A stretch of DNA of 64,000 nt from Ketobacter sp036337295 (lineage in GTDB: Bacteria; Pseudomonadota; Gammaproteobacteria; Pseudomonadales; Ketobacteraceae): the NCBI GenBank assembly GCA_036337295.1, contig JAYZEN010000003.1, positions 62,001 to 126,000 of the forward strand, written 5' to 3'. The translations under genes and the position numbers were made by a program. Each line of letters begins with the position of its first letter. The stretch's first letter is position 1. Positions 1-8,394 of the stretch are shown here, one piece after another. The notes beneath the pieces were generated by a model. The model had not been told where the DNA came from and searched no databases. It worked only from the letters and a program-made list of their open reading frames with translations.

Positions 1-966
1 CTCCCCCATCACCACCGTGGCCCCGTTGGCCAACGGACCGTACACCAGGTAGGTGTGGCCGGTGATCCAGCCGATGTCCGCCGTACACCAGTACACCTCA
101 CCCGGTTGATAGTCGAAAACCTGTTGATGGGTGAACGCGGCATACACCAGATAGCCGCCGGTGGAATGCAGCACCCCCTTGGGTTTGCCGGTGGAACCGG
201 AGGTGTAGAGGATAAACAGGGGATCTTCCGCCGCCATCTCCTGCAGCGGACAACGGGGCGCTGCCGCCCGGGTGATGGTTTCATAATCCACATCCCGGCC
301 GTCGTGCCACTGCACCTCAGCCTGGGTATGACGCACCACCAACACGTGCGCCACCGATTGGATGTTGGGGTGAGCCAGGGCTGCATCCACGTTGTGCTTG
401 AGGGGAATCGAGCGCCCGCCCCGCAGTCCTTCATCGGCGGTGATCACCAGGCGGGCGCCGCAATCCTCGATGCGGCCGGCCAGGGCCTCCGGTGAAAAGC
501 CACCGAACACCACCGAGTGAATGGCTCCGATCCGGGCGCAGGCCAGCATGGCAAACACCGCTTCCGGAATCATCGGCAGGTAGATCATGACCCGATCCCC
601 TTTACCGATTCCCAGGGAACGCAGGGCGTTGGCCAGTCGACAGACTTCGTCATGCAATTGTTGGTAGCTGATGATGCGGGCCTGGCCCGGTGTATCCGGT
701 TCCCAGAGGATGGCAGGTTGCGTTGCCCGCCTGGCCAGGTGGCGGTCGATACAGTTGGCGCTGGCATTCAAGGTACCGTCTTCATACCAGCGAATGCGCA
801 CATCATGGGGATCGAATGACACATCGTGCACACGGCTGAACGACTTGATCCAGTCAATGCGCCGGCCAACCTCACCCCAAAACCCATCCGGGTCCCGCAC
901 ACTGCGCTGGTACTCAACCAGATATTGCTGATGCCGGGTTTCCTTCGCCTGTTCTGCCGTATTCAT
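1..966 (-). CDS. acsA: Acetyl-CoA synthetase, N-terminal part (C-terminus beyond the window edge)
   Basis: AMP-forming acetate:CoA ligase, which activates acetate to acetyl-CoA in the cytoplasm. The 322 visible codons begin at ATG 966 and run off the left edge, so about the first half of a ~650-residue enzyme is present. The adenylation-family phosphate-binding motif YTSGSTGKPKGVLHS lies near residues 253-267, and it is followed by YWCTADIGWITGHTYLVYGP, typical of Acs. The N-terminal WFKSF-type segment of the family appears as DWIKSF, and the RIGAIHSVVFGGFSPEAL stretch is highly characteristic. It is divergent from the porin at 1147, with a 180-base shared regulatory region. Propionyl-CoA synthetase is a close relative, but the motif wording fits Acs best. 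Confidence 0.93.
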   Translation of the reverse strand, partial: MNTAEQAKETRHQQYLVEYQRSVRDPDGFWGEVGRRIDWIKSFSRVHDVSFDPHDVRIRWYEDGTLNASANCIDRHLARRATQPAILWEPDTPGQARIISYQQLHDEVCRLANALRSLGIGKGDRVMIYLPMIPEAVFAMLACARIGAIHSVVFGGFSPEALAGRIEDCGARLVITADEGLRGGRSIPLKHNVDAALAHPNIQSVAHVLVVRHTQAEVQWHDGRDVDYETITRAAAPRCPLQEMAAEDPLFILYTSGSTGKPKGVLHSTGGYLVYAAFTHQQVFDYQPGEVYWCTADIGWITGHTYLVYGPLANGATVVMGE

Positions 967-1042
967 GGCACATCCTCACTGCAGCACGCTCTTGGGTGGA
1001 AGCCAGTCTGCGACCGGGACACCGCAGTGCAAATTAGACTTT

Positions 1043-1058
1043 GGTCGAGACTTCGACC
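1043..1058. promoter_or_regulatory. Inverted repeat GGTCGA-gact-TCGACC in the acs/porin divergent region
   Basis: Perfect 6-bp arms separated by 4 bases lie between the divergent acs and porin genes. On the plus strand the repeat overlaps a possible -35 (TTGGTC, 1041-1046), which sits 18 bases before TAATAC (1065-1070), a fair -10 for the porin. The position suggests an operator. The regulator is unknown. Confidence 0.4.
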
Positions 1059-1146
1059 TTTGGCTAATACTCCCTGTGACCGATTTATTACAGCCTTGAG
1101 TCTGAGGAGCACACATAACAAACGGAAAAAAACAACAGGTGAGACA

Positions 1147-2355
1147 ATGAAACGACTACCTCTGACTGCTGCACTGGTTTCCGCCGGACTCATTTCTGCG
1201 CCGGCCCTGGCGGACGATGTGAATCAGCGAATTGAAAAACTGGAGCAGGAAATCAATGCCCTGAAAACCCAAACCCAATCTGCGGCACCCAGCACCAACA
1301 GCAGCAGCGTCACCGTGGGCGGTTACATAAAAATGGACGCCATGGTGAGCGATTACAGCGATGGTCGCGCCGCCACCGCCAGCATCGGCGAAGACTTCCT
1401 GGTGCCGTCCACCATTCCCACCGGCGGTGAATCCGGTGATCCGAAAACCCACTTTTCCGCCAAAGAATCGCGGTTCTGGATCAAAGGCCAGACCCAGACC
1501 GACGCCGGCCTGATCAAAGGCATGATTGAAGTGGATTTTCAGGGCAGCATGCAGGGTGATGAGCGCATCAGTAATTCCTATTCACCGCGCATTCGGCATG
1601 CCTTTTTCACCTGGGATGAATGGCTGTTCGGGCAGACCTGGTCCACCTTTTTCAATGTCAGCGCACTGCCGGACCTGCTGGATTTTGTTGGCCCGGTGAG
1701 CACCATCTTTATTCGCCAACCGCAGATACGCTACACCTCCGGTGGCTGGATGTTCGCCGCGGAAAACCCTTCCAGTACACTCTACAATGATGCGGCTTCC
1801 TCTTCGGATTCCAATCAATACCCGGACCTGATCGCCCGCTACAACTTCGGTGGTGACGGAGCCAATTACAGCGTGGCGGTGATGGGGCGTGAGCTGGCCT
1901 ATGACACCGGCACCGACCTTGAAAGCGAGTTCGGCTATGCGGTCAGTCTGGCCGGCAAAATCAATATCGGCAACGGCGGGGATGATCTGCGCGTGATGCT
2001 GAACGCCGGTAATGCCCTGGGCCGCTACATGGGTCTGAACAGTTTCCGCGCCGGCGCCATCGAGGCCGATGGCAGCATCGAACTGATTGATGAAGTGGGT
2101 GTGTTCGCCGCCTATCGGCATCTGTGGAATCAGCAGTGGCGTTCCAGTTTCTCACTGGCGGCATCCCAGGCGGACAATCCGGATTCCGCCGGCAACGCGC
2201 CCAAGGCTTACGAGAGCTTCCACGCCAACCTGATCTACAAACCGTCGGCGCCGTTGGATATCGGCGGTGAGATTATCATTGCCAACAAGGAACTGGAAGA
2301 CGGCACCGACGGCTCCCTGAACCGACTGCAGTTTTCCGCCAAATACAGTTTCTGA
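1147..2355 (+). CDS. DcaP-like outer-membrane porin
   Basis: A predicted 402-residue outer-membrane trimeric channel. A signal peptide (MKRLPLTAALVSAG... cut after ALA, residue ~22) is followed by a short coiled coil (VNQRIEKLEQEINALKTQ, ~25-42) and a beta-barrel beginning VTVGGYIKMDAM. This coiled-coil plus YIK-barrel design is that of the DcaP/DUF3573-type porins, which take up dicarboxylic acids and related small anions in Acinetobacter relatives. The protein ends in FSAKYSF, with the terminal Phe needed by the BAM complex. ATG 1147 is preferred over upstream in-frame starts because AGGTGAG sits 3 bases before it and the signal peptide begins there. Being divergent from acs suggests a role in organic-acid uptake (inference). 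Confidence 0.85.
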   Translation: MKRLPLTAALVSAGLISAPALADDVNQRIEKLEQEINALKTQTQSAAPSTNSSSVTVGGYIKMDAMVSDYSDGRAATASIGEDFLVPSTIPTGGESGDPKTHFSAKESRFWIKGQTQTDAGLIKGMIEVDFQGSMQGDERISNSYSPRIRHAFFTWDEWLFGQTWSTFFNVSALPDLLDFVGPVSTIFIRQPQIRYTSGGWMFAAENPSSTLYNDAASSSDSNQYPDLIARYNFGGDGANYSVAVMGRELAYDTGTDLESEFGYAVSLAGKINIGNGGDDLRVMLNAGNALGRYMGLNSFRAGAIEADGSIELIDEVGVFAAYRHLWNQQWRSSFSLAASQADNPDSAGNAPKAYESFHANLIYKPSAPLDIGGEIIIANKELEDGTDGSLNRLQFSAKYSF

Positions 2356-2393
2356 TCCGTGCTGAGCAGGGTAAGGCGCTAACGCAAAAGTGT

Positions 2394-2419
2394 GGTGTGA
2401 ACCGTCTCGGGTTCACACC
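2394..2419 (-). terminator. Stem-loop at the 3' end of the PLP decarboxylase gene
   Basis: Perfect 10-bp arms (GGTGTGAACC / GGTTCACACC) with a 6-base loop overlap the stop codon of the minus-strand gene. Read on the minus strand the stem is followed by ACACTTTTGCG, a short T run. It lies between converging genes and may serve both. Confidence 0.5.
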
Positions 2420-4083
2420 GCATGGGCGTGCAACGGACGGTCATCACAGAGCGCGTGCAGCTCTGCCATACACTCGCTGCAGGTGTCGGTGCTGGCAATG
2501 TAACTCTGCTCCGCCAGCACATCCTGCAGGATCTCATGACTGGTGAGCGGATTGGCCAACACCACCCGGAACACAATGGTACGGCGTCGATCCCAGGCTT
2601 CCGGGGTCAACGTGGTTCGGGACACAAACGACTTGCCCCGGGCCCGCTGGTTTTTCTGAATGCGCTTGGTGAGCCGGTTGAGCACATCATGAATCCGGTC
2701 CACTTCCTCGGCGCTGGCATTGGCCAGTTTCGCTTTCACAAACGCCGGCACGTAACGATAGGTAAGAATGTTCAGTTCCGGCTCGGACACCAGTTCAAAA
2801 TCCGCCTCGGCCTGAACCATCCCAGCAAAGGTGCGGGCTTTTTCGATGCCCTGCTCAATCAGGATTTCATATCCACTGCGACCGATGATTTTCAAACCGG
2901 AATGCAGCAGCATCGCAATACCCGGACGCGATCCTTCCAGGGTATAAGCCCCCAAATCCCGGGAGCCCTTACGAATAATATAATCCGCGTGGTGCTCGAT
3001 GGAGGACACCAGGGACGGGCTCTTGAAAATCACCATACCGGCGCCCATGGGCACATACATCTGCTTGTGGGCGTCGATGGTGACGGAATCCGCCCGCTCG
3101 ATGCCCTTCAGAATGTGCGCGTACTTTTTCGAGAACAGGGTAGGGCCACCCCAGGCCGCATCCACGTGGAAATGACAACCGATTTCCTGGGCCAGATCCG
3201 CCATCTCATCCAGCGGGTCCACACTGCCGGTTTCTGAGGTGCCGGCCACCCCCACCATGGCGATGATCGCAATCTTGTTGGCTTTCAGTTCGGCGACCTT
3301 GTCCCGCAGTTGCTGCAGATCGATTTTGTTGCGGGCGTCGGCTTTGACGCACACCAGAAAATCCCGACCTATGCCCAGCACATCCGCCGCCTTGCCCAGG
3401 GAATAATGCCCCCGCTCAGACACCAGCACCGCCGCGCCACGATAACCATGATGCTGCAGCGCGCCGAACAGACCCACCCGCTGAATCCCGGCGAAACCGT
3501 TCTTCGGGTCACGGTCAAAGCGGCCGTTACGGGCCACCCACAGGGCTGTGATGTTGGCAATGGTACCGCCGGAGCAGAACGAACCCAGGGAATGACCGGG
3601 CTCATGCATCCATTTTTTGTAGAAAGCGTTGTCGCGCTGGTAGATCAGGCGATGAACCATCCCCAGCACCTGGCGCTCCATGGGGGTAAAGGCCTTGGAG
3701 GTCTCGATTTTCACCAGGTTCTGATTGAGGGCCATCATGATGCGGGACAGGGGCAACATGAAATACGGCAGCGCGGAGGTCATGTGACCAATAAAACTGG
3801 GGGACGCCGTGTGGACCGACTGGGCCACCAGTTTATCCATCAGGAAATCCGCCTGATCGGATACGAAGATGGGTTTTTCAGGAATGACCGAGTCGGAAAA
3901 ATCCTTTTGTAACTCTTCCGGGTCCTTTTCAACCGCAACAATATGCTCCTGGAGGAACCCGGCCAGGTCCTGGGAGAGCTTCTGATCGATGTTACCCAAC
4001 GTAGACCCTGGAGCCTCCGGCACCGTAAAAATACGATACATGGCTTCCATACTGGCTTCGGCATAGCGCGGTTTATTCGTCAT
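2413..4083 (-). CDS. panP: PLP-dependent aspartate 1-decarboxylase-like protein (PanP type)
   Basis: A 556-residue group II PLP decarboxylase. The Schiff-base lysine is in VTIDAHKQMYVPMG (Lys340), the PLP-binding Asp is in HVDAAWGG, and SFCSGGTIANITALW marks the cofactor phosphate region. The overall sequence matches the family annotated as putative pyridoxal-dependent aspartate 1-decarboxylase. PanP of Vibrio and relatives makes beta-alanine for pantothenate in organisms lacking PanD. Glutamate or other amino-acid decarboxylation cannot be excluded. ATG 4083 (MTNKPRYAEAS) is chosen because AGGTCA precedes it. An in-frame start at 4125 would add 14 unconserved-looking residues. It is transcribed toward the porin and ends in a stem-loop. 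Confidence 0.83.
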   Translation of the reverse strand: MTNKPRYAEASMEAMYRIFTVPEAPGSTLGNIDQKLSQDLAGFLQEHIVAVEKDPEELQKDFSDSVIPEKPIFVSDQADFLMDKLVAQSVHTASPSFIGHMTSALPYFMLPLSRIMMALNQNLVKIETSKAFTPMERQVLGMVHRLIYQRDNAFYKKWMHEPGHSLGSFCSGGTIANITALWVARNGRFDRDPKNGFAGIQRVGLFGALQHHGYRGAAVLVSERGHYSLGKAADVLGIGRDFLVCVKADARNKIDLQQLRDKVAELKANKIAIIAMVGVAGTSETGSVDPLDEMADLAQEIGCHFHVDAAWGGPTLFSKKYAHILKGIERADSVTIDAHKQMYVPMGAGMVIFKSPSLVSSIEHHADYIIRKGSRDLGAYTLEGSRPGIAMLLHSGLKIIGRSGYEILIEQGIEKARTFAGMVQAEADFELVSEPELNILTYRYVPAFVKAKLANASAEEVDRIHDVLNRLTKRIQKNQRARGKSFVSRTTLTPEAWDRRRTIVFRVVLANPLTSHEILQDVLAEQSYIASTDTCSECMAELHALCDDRPLHAHAV

Positions 4084-4477
4084 ACGGCTGACCTTTGTTA
4101 AAGGCGAATGACCGCCCTCTGTCATGCTGAAAATGAGGGCGATAATTTAACCATAAAGTCATACTTCACGATACCACTTAAACCAAAGGCTCATTATTTG
4201 CATTATAAGCCTTTGATTCAGCAGCATTAAATCCGGACGCGGCGGTCACAGTCAGGGTTTTGACAGGGCCCGTTCGCCGCTTAAAGGAAACACTCAAATC
4301 CTGACTGTTTACCAGACAGTCTTTCTAGCGTAGCAAGTTTTTCACATGATTTCTGCATAATAAAAGATTGGTTTGGTTTCAGTGGGTCTTTGTATGGTGG
4401 GCAAATGCCCTATAAACTACTGTGATATAACCCTTTTTGAACCCGCTGATTAAACCACCTGTGGATACCGGAACCCT
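4084..4477. other. 394-base divergent intergenic region, AT-richer than its neighbours
   Basis: It separates the minus-strand decarboxylase from the plus-strand DUF2782-thrB pair and must carry promoters for both. The only structure seen is GACTGT-ttaccag-ACAGTC (4303-4321), a 6-bp inverted repeat with a 7-base spacer that could be an operator. TGCATAATAAAAG near 4354-4366 is a reasonable -10-like stretch. No gene or RNA was recognised. Confidence 0.5.
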
Positions 4478-4768
4478 ATGAGAAAGCTGCTTGCCCTCTG
4501 TCTGATGCTGTCGTCCCTGCCCCTGCAAGCCCGGGTGGAGCCCAGGGAAGGGGAAGAGGCCATTGCCCCCGAACCCCAGATCACCATTGTGGAAGACGGT
4601 GACAAGACCCTGAACATTTACCAGATCAACGGCAAAGTGTATGGCATCAGGGTCGTGCCCAAAAATGCCCCTTCCTACCACCTGGTGGACACCAACGGCG
4701 ACGGCACCTTCATCCGCGATGCGGCGGACCGCATTCTGGTGCCGGAGTGGGTGCTGATATCCTGGTAA
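4478..4768 (+). CDS. DUF2782 family exported protein
   Basis: A 96-residue protein with a signal peptide (MRKLLALCLMLSSLPLQA) and a small conserved periplasmic domain: EPQITIVEDGDKTLNIYQ, INGKVYGIRVVPKNAP, YHLVDTNGDG. This is the DUF2782 family, which in pseudomonads sits immediately before thrB, as here (4-base gap). Its function is unknown. The lockstep arrangement suggests co-transcription with thrB. Confidence 0.88.
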   Translation: MRKLLALCLMLSSLPLQARVEPREGEEAIAPEPQITIVEDGDKTLNIYQINGKVYGIRVVPKNAPSYHLVDTNGDGTFIRDAADRILVPEWVLISW

Positions 4769-4772
4769 TCCC

Positions 4773-5726
4773 ATGGCCGTCTACACGCCCCTGAGCCAGG
4801 ACCAGACGGCCGAATTTATTACGGCCTTCGGCTTCGTCCGGTTGCGCAGCCTGGAGGCCACCCGCTCCGGTATCGAGAACACCAATTACTTTGTCAGCGC
4901 CGATGATCAGGCCGGAACCACTTGCCGCCTGGTGCTGACCCTGTTTGAGCAGATGCCCCGCAGCGAGCTGCCCTATTTTGTCGCCCTCACCCGTTTTTTG
5001 TCCGAGGCCGGCCTGCCGGTGCCGGCACCCTACCGCAATGATCAGGGAGAGGCCATTCTGCAGCTGGCAGGCAAACCCGCTATCCTGGTGCCCTGCTTCA
5101 GCGGCCACCACCCCACCACGCCCAACCGGGACCAATGCCAAGCCATCGCCGCTGCCATGGCGCGCATGCACCTGTCCTCACCGGGCTTCCACCAGCACCG
5201 GGTAAACGACCGCGGCGCCGCCTGGCGCGATGCTGCGGTACAGACCCTGCAGCCGTTTCTCTCCCCCGAACAGAAATCCCTGCTGCTGCAACAGGTGGCG
5301 GATTGGCGCCTGCACCAACCCCAAATCGACGCGCTGCCTACCGGCATCAACCACCATGACCTGTTCCACGATAACGCCCTGTTTGACGGGGACCGGCTCA
5401 CCGGCATCATTGATTTTTACAACGCCTGTGACGACAGCTTCATCTATGACCTGGCGGTGCTGGTGAACGACTGGTGCAGTGATGCCGACGGCAACCTGGA
5501 GCCCCGGCGCTATCGAGCCGTGCTGGACACTTACCAGCAGCACCGGCCCTTTACCGCTGCAGAGCAGCAAATGTGGCCGCGGATGCTCATTTACGCCGCC
5601 CTGCGCTTCTGGATTTCCCGCCTGCTGTCCTGGCACTCCCCCGCCACCAAAACAGTCACCCAGAAAGATCCCCTGCCCATGCAGCGCATGCTGCAACTGC
5701 GGCTGACCAATCACGCCAGCGATTAA
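4773..5726 (+). CDS. thrB: Homoserine kinase (ThrB, APH/choline-kinase fold)
   Basis: Phosphorylates homoserine to O-phosphohomoserine in threonine synthesis. At 317 residues it is the usual length of the Pseudomonas-type enzyme, which belongs to the aminoglycoside phosphotransferase fold rather than the GHMP kinases. Visible motifs are GIENTNYFV (nucleotide loop), GINHHDLFHDNALFDG (catalytic Brenner loop, His-x-Asp-x4-Asn) and GIIDFYNACDDSFIYDLA (metal-binding Asp). The preceding DUF2782 gene supports the assignment. In Pseudomonas polA usually follows; here an unrelated cytochrome gene does. Confidence 0.93.
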   Translation: MAVYTPLSQDQTAEFITAFGFVRLRSLEATRSGIENTNYFVSADDQAGTTCRLVLTLFEQMPRSELPYFVALTRFLSEAGLPVPAPYRNDQGEAILQLAGKPAILVPCFSGHHPTTPNRDQCQAIAAAMARMHLSSPGFHQHRVNDRGAAWRDAAVQTLQPFLSPEQKSLLLQQVADWRLHQPQIDALPTGINHHDLFHDNALFDGDRLTGIIDFYNACDDSFIYDLAVLVNDWCSDADGNLEPRRYRAVLDTYQQHRPFTAAEQQMWPRMLIYAALRFWISRLLSWHSPATKTVTQKDPLPMQRMLQLRLTNHASD

Positions 5727-5902
5727 GCCTGCCACCTTCACGCCCCAAAAACTCTGTGCGAGGATGCGTGACCAATCAGTCACAACATCAAATCAGATAG
5801 TGACTGAGAGGTTCAATTCGGTTCTGCCTTGAAAGGTGTGTGGGTTGTCTCCTGAGACCGGTGTTTGTGTGCCGAAGGTTTTCATCACCACGGAGAACAC
5901 CC

Positions 5903-8293
5903 ATGACATCCATCTCAAAACTGATACTGTTCACCCTCGGCAGTCTGTTGCTGGGCGCCTGTGGCGGGGCGGAAGAGGAAGAGCCCGGTACCGGCACCGA
6001 AACCTTTGACGACCAGGCGTTTTTCACCGAGCGCGTCCAATCCAATCTCAGCTTCTGCAGTACCTGCCATATTCCGGGCGGACTGGCGGACACCGAAGAA
6101 GGCGACGGCTTCATCCTGTCCACTGACGCCAGCCAACACTATGACAATTTCTATCAGGCCTGGCAGACCCTGGGCGGCGGCATCACCCTGAACCCACTGC
6201 TGGTGGAAAACGCTGACCCGGCGGAGCCCCACAGCGGAGGCAAAACCTGGCCCTACAACAGTGCCATCTACGACGACGTGGCCTACTTGTTTGGCTGTTG
6301 GCAGGACCCGGAATCCTGCAGCAGCGACAGCGGGGAAGACCGCGCAGCATCCACGCCAATGGCCACCGAGCCCCTGCCACTGTTGGAGCTGGGACAGAAG
6401 CAACCGGCCATCGTGGCCGGCTGCGAAGGCCAACCGGATGCCACCCCCGTGCCCCTGGACCCCCGCAGCCTGGTGGTGGAAGGCATCAATCAGCCCGGCA
6501 CCGCGGTGCAGTTCAACGCCTACTGGATAGACGTGCACAATCCATTGCCCCCTTACAAACCCAACCCCCTGCAGAAGGCCGCCACCTGCGGCGAATGGCG
6601 GGCACAGGTGGCGGCCGGTCAAGCGTTTCTCGAGAGCACGTCCTATTTCATGGCCGGGTTGCACCTGTTCACCCCCCGCACCTATCGCAAGCTGTGGAAG
6701 GCCTGGGGCCTGGAGGAGCGACCGGCCAACTTTGATGAGGAAGTCCTGAAACGCTATGGACTGTTTGCCGCGGAGTTCCGCAACCCCTACCCCCTGGAAG
6801 GGGAAGACCCCAATCTCACCGACGGCGGCAGCGGCCAGTTGCCCATGGGGCTCACCATGGTGAAGAACCTGGAGGGCAAATACACCGGAGAACTCACCGT
6901 GGGCTGTTCCTTCTGCCACGATTCCCGCCTCGGCACCGACGCCGAGGGCCAGCAGTTCCACTGGGGCCGGGGCAGCAACTATTTTGACATCGGCGTGTTC
7001 GTCAACGACAACGCCAAGGTACTGGCGGGCATACCGGCGGTGGTGCCCTTCCCCTTCGGTACCAATGCCGGGGTCTCCAATGCCCTGGGCGTGATTGATG
7101 CCTTGTTCGTGGGCTTTGACGCCGAAACCCTGCAGCTGCGCCTGGGCTTGGAACTGTTCCCCTCCCACGGCTCCGAAGGCCAGGTGAAAACCCCCAACTG
7201 GTGGAGCCGGGCCTGGATGACCCGCCTGTTCCATGGGCTGCTGTCTTCCGACAACGTGCGTTCCACCATGGCATTGGAAATGGCCACCTTCATGTTGAGT
7301 GGTGAGGAGCGGCGCGCACTGGAACCCACCTTCGAGAACGTGGACGCCTTTATGAATTCCCTGGCGCCGCCCCCGTTCCCCTACCCTGAGCTGATCGACC
7401 TGCCACTGGCGGAAGCCGGAGCGGTGTTGTTCCACAGTCGTGACCTGTGGTCCAACGGCAGCAACAGCCATATTCCCAAGCCGGCGGGCAATGGTTCCTG
7501 CGCCAGCTGCCATGGGGTGTACTCCCCCCGCTACGCCGCCGACCCCAGCATGTTGCCGGACCCACGGCTGAAGGGCATTGCCGGGGTCAACACACCCCTG
7601 GAGACCATCCGCACCGACCCGGAACGCACCAACGTCATGTCGGAGCCCATGAAAGTGGCCTGGAACACCTCCTGGTGGGCCTATGACGAACTGCACCCCG
7701 AATGGACCCGGGAAGGACAGGGACGGCCCGGCCAGACCCTGGAACGGTTGCGCAACGACCTGGCCGGGGGTGGCCGGCGCCTGGAAGGCCCCAACCGCTG
7801 GGACGACATGATCGGCTACAACGCACCCTCACTGTACGGAGTCTGGGCGGCAGCGCCGTTCTTCCACAACGGCAGTGTGCCCACGGTGTGGGCGGTATTG
7901 AAACCCTCCGACCGCCCCAACATCTGGCATCCGCCCCTGACCGAGCCGGTCGCCCCCGGCCTGAACGCAGGCCTGGATTCCAGTCTGGCGGCCTATGACC
8001 TGGACAACCTGGGCTGGCAATACACCGAGATCCCCTGTCAACCGGGCACCGAGAAATGGAGCTGCAATCCCACCAATGTCTTCGACAAAATGCTGAGCTG
8101 GCTGGCCAACGCCCTGGGCGACAAGTTCTGGCTCGCCTACCAGGCCATGCCACCGTTAACCCAGAAAGACCTGGAAGCGCGACGCATCGTCAACACCCAC
8201 GAGTTCAGCCGCGGCAACGAGGGCCACGACTTCACCGAAGTGTTGAGTGACCAGGAACGCCTGGCGTTGATCGAATACATGAAAACCCTCTGA
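5903..8293 (+). CDS. Three-haem RoxA/MauG-like c-type cytochrome lipoprotein
   Basis: A 796-residue exported protein with a lipobox (LGAC, Cys20). It has three CxxCH haem sites: CSTCH 52-56, CSFCH 335-339 and CASCH 533-537. The last two, together with the C-terminal NAPSLYGVWAAAPFFHNGSVPT and RGNEGHDF...LSDQERLALIEYMKTL, resemble the di-haem peroxidase/MauG superfamily and especially RoxA-type rubber oxygenases, which cleave polyisoprene oxidatively. The extra N-terminal haem domain is unusual for RoxA and could act in electron transfer. ATG 5903 is chosen for the signal peptide and the GGAG 6 bases upstream. The gene stands alone. The substrate is not inferable; oxidative cleavage of a hydrophobic polymer, or electron transfer, are both possible. 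Confidence 0.75.
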   Translation: MTSISKLILFTLGSLLLGACGGAEEEEPGTGTETFDDQAFFTERVQSNLSFCSTCHIPGGLADTEEGDGFILSTDASQHYDNFYQAWQTLGGGITLNPLLVENADPAEPHSGGKTWPYNSAIYDDVAYLFGCWQDPESCSSDSGEDRAASTPMATEPLPLLELGQKQPAIVAGCEGQPDATPVPLDPRSLVVEGINQPGTAVQFNAYWIDVHNPLPPYKPNPLQKAATCGEWRAQVAAGQAFLESTSYFMAGLHLFTPRTYRKLWKAWGLEERPANFDEEVLKRYGLFAAEFRNPYPLEGEDPNLTDGGSGQLPMGLTMVKNLEGKYTGELTVGCSFCHDSRLGTDAEGQQFHWGRGSNYFDIGVFVNDNAKVLAGIPAVVPFPFGTNAGVSNALGVIDALFVGFDAETLQLRLGLELFPSHGSEGQVKTPNWWSRAWMTRLFHGLLSSDNVRSTMALEMATFMLSGEERRALEPTFENVDAFMNSLAPPPFPYPELIDLPLAEAGAVLFHSRDLWSNGSNSHIPKPAGNGSCASCHGVYSPRYAADPSMLPDPRLKGIAGVNTPLETIRTDPERTNVMSEPMKVAWNTSWWAYDELHPEWTREGQGRPGQTLERLRNDLAGGGRRLEGPNRWDDMIGYNAPSLYGVWAAAPFFHNGSVPTVWAVLKPSDRPNIWHPPLTEPVAPGLNAGLDSSLAAYDLDNLGWQYTEIPCQPGTEKWSCNPTNVFDKMLSWLANALGDKFWLAYQAMPPLTQKDLEARRIVNTHEFSRGNEGHDFTEVLSDQERLALIEYMKTL

Positions 8294-8347
8294 GCGGATG
8301 CGTTAGCAGTTGCAAAACCGGGCCCAGTGCAAACCGGGCTCAAAAAA

Positions 8348-8369
8348 AAGGGGGCAGTAATGCCCCCTT
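8348..8369 (-). terminator. Rho-independent terminator of the repeat-protein gene
   Basis: A 9-bp perfect stem (AAGGGGGCA / TGCCCCCTT) with a GTAA loop. On the minus strand it is followed directly by a run of T residues (complement of A8342-8349). It lies 26 bases past the stop codon of the minus-strand gene. Confidence 0.85.
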
Positions 8370-8394
8370 CCCTTGTCGCGGCAACGATCCCCGG

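Noticed and set aside
5915..7696. 593-codon open frame on the minus strand
   Set aside because: It is antisense to the three-haem cytochrome gene, rich in Gly/His/Gln typical of shadow frames in GC-rich DNA, and has no motif. Other long antisense frames (for example 8581-10458, 12165-13733 and 21360-22727) were left out for the same reason.
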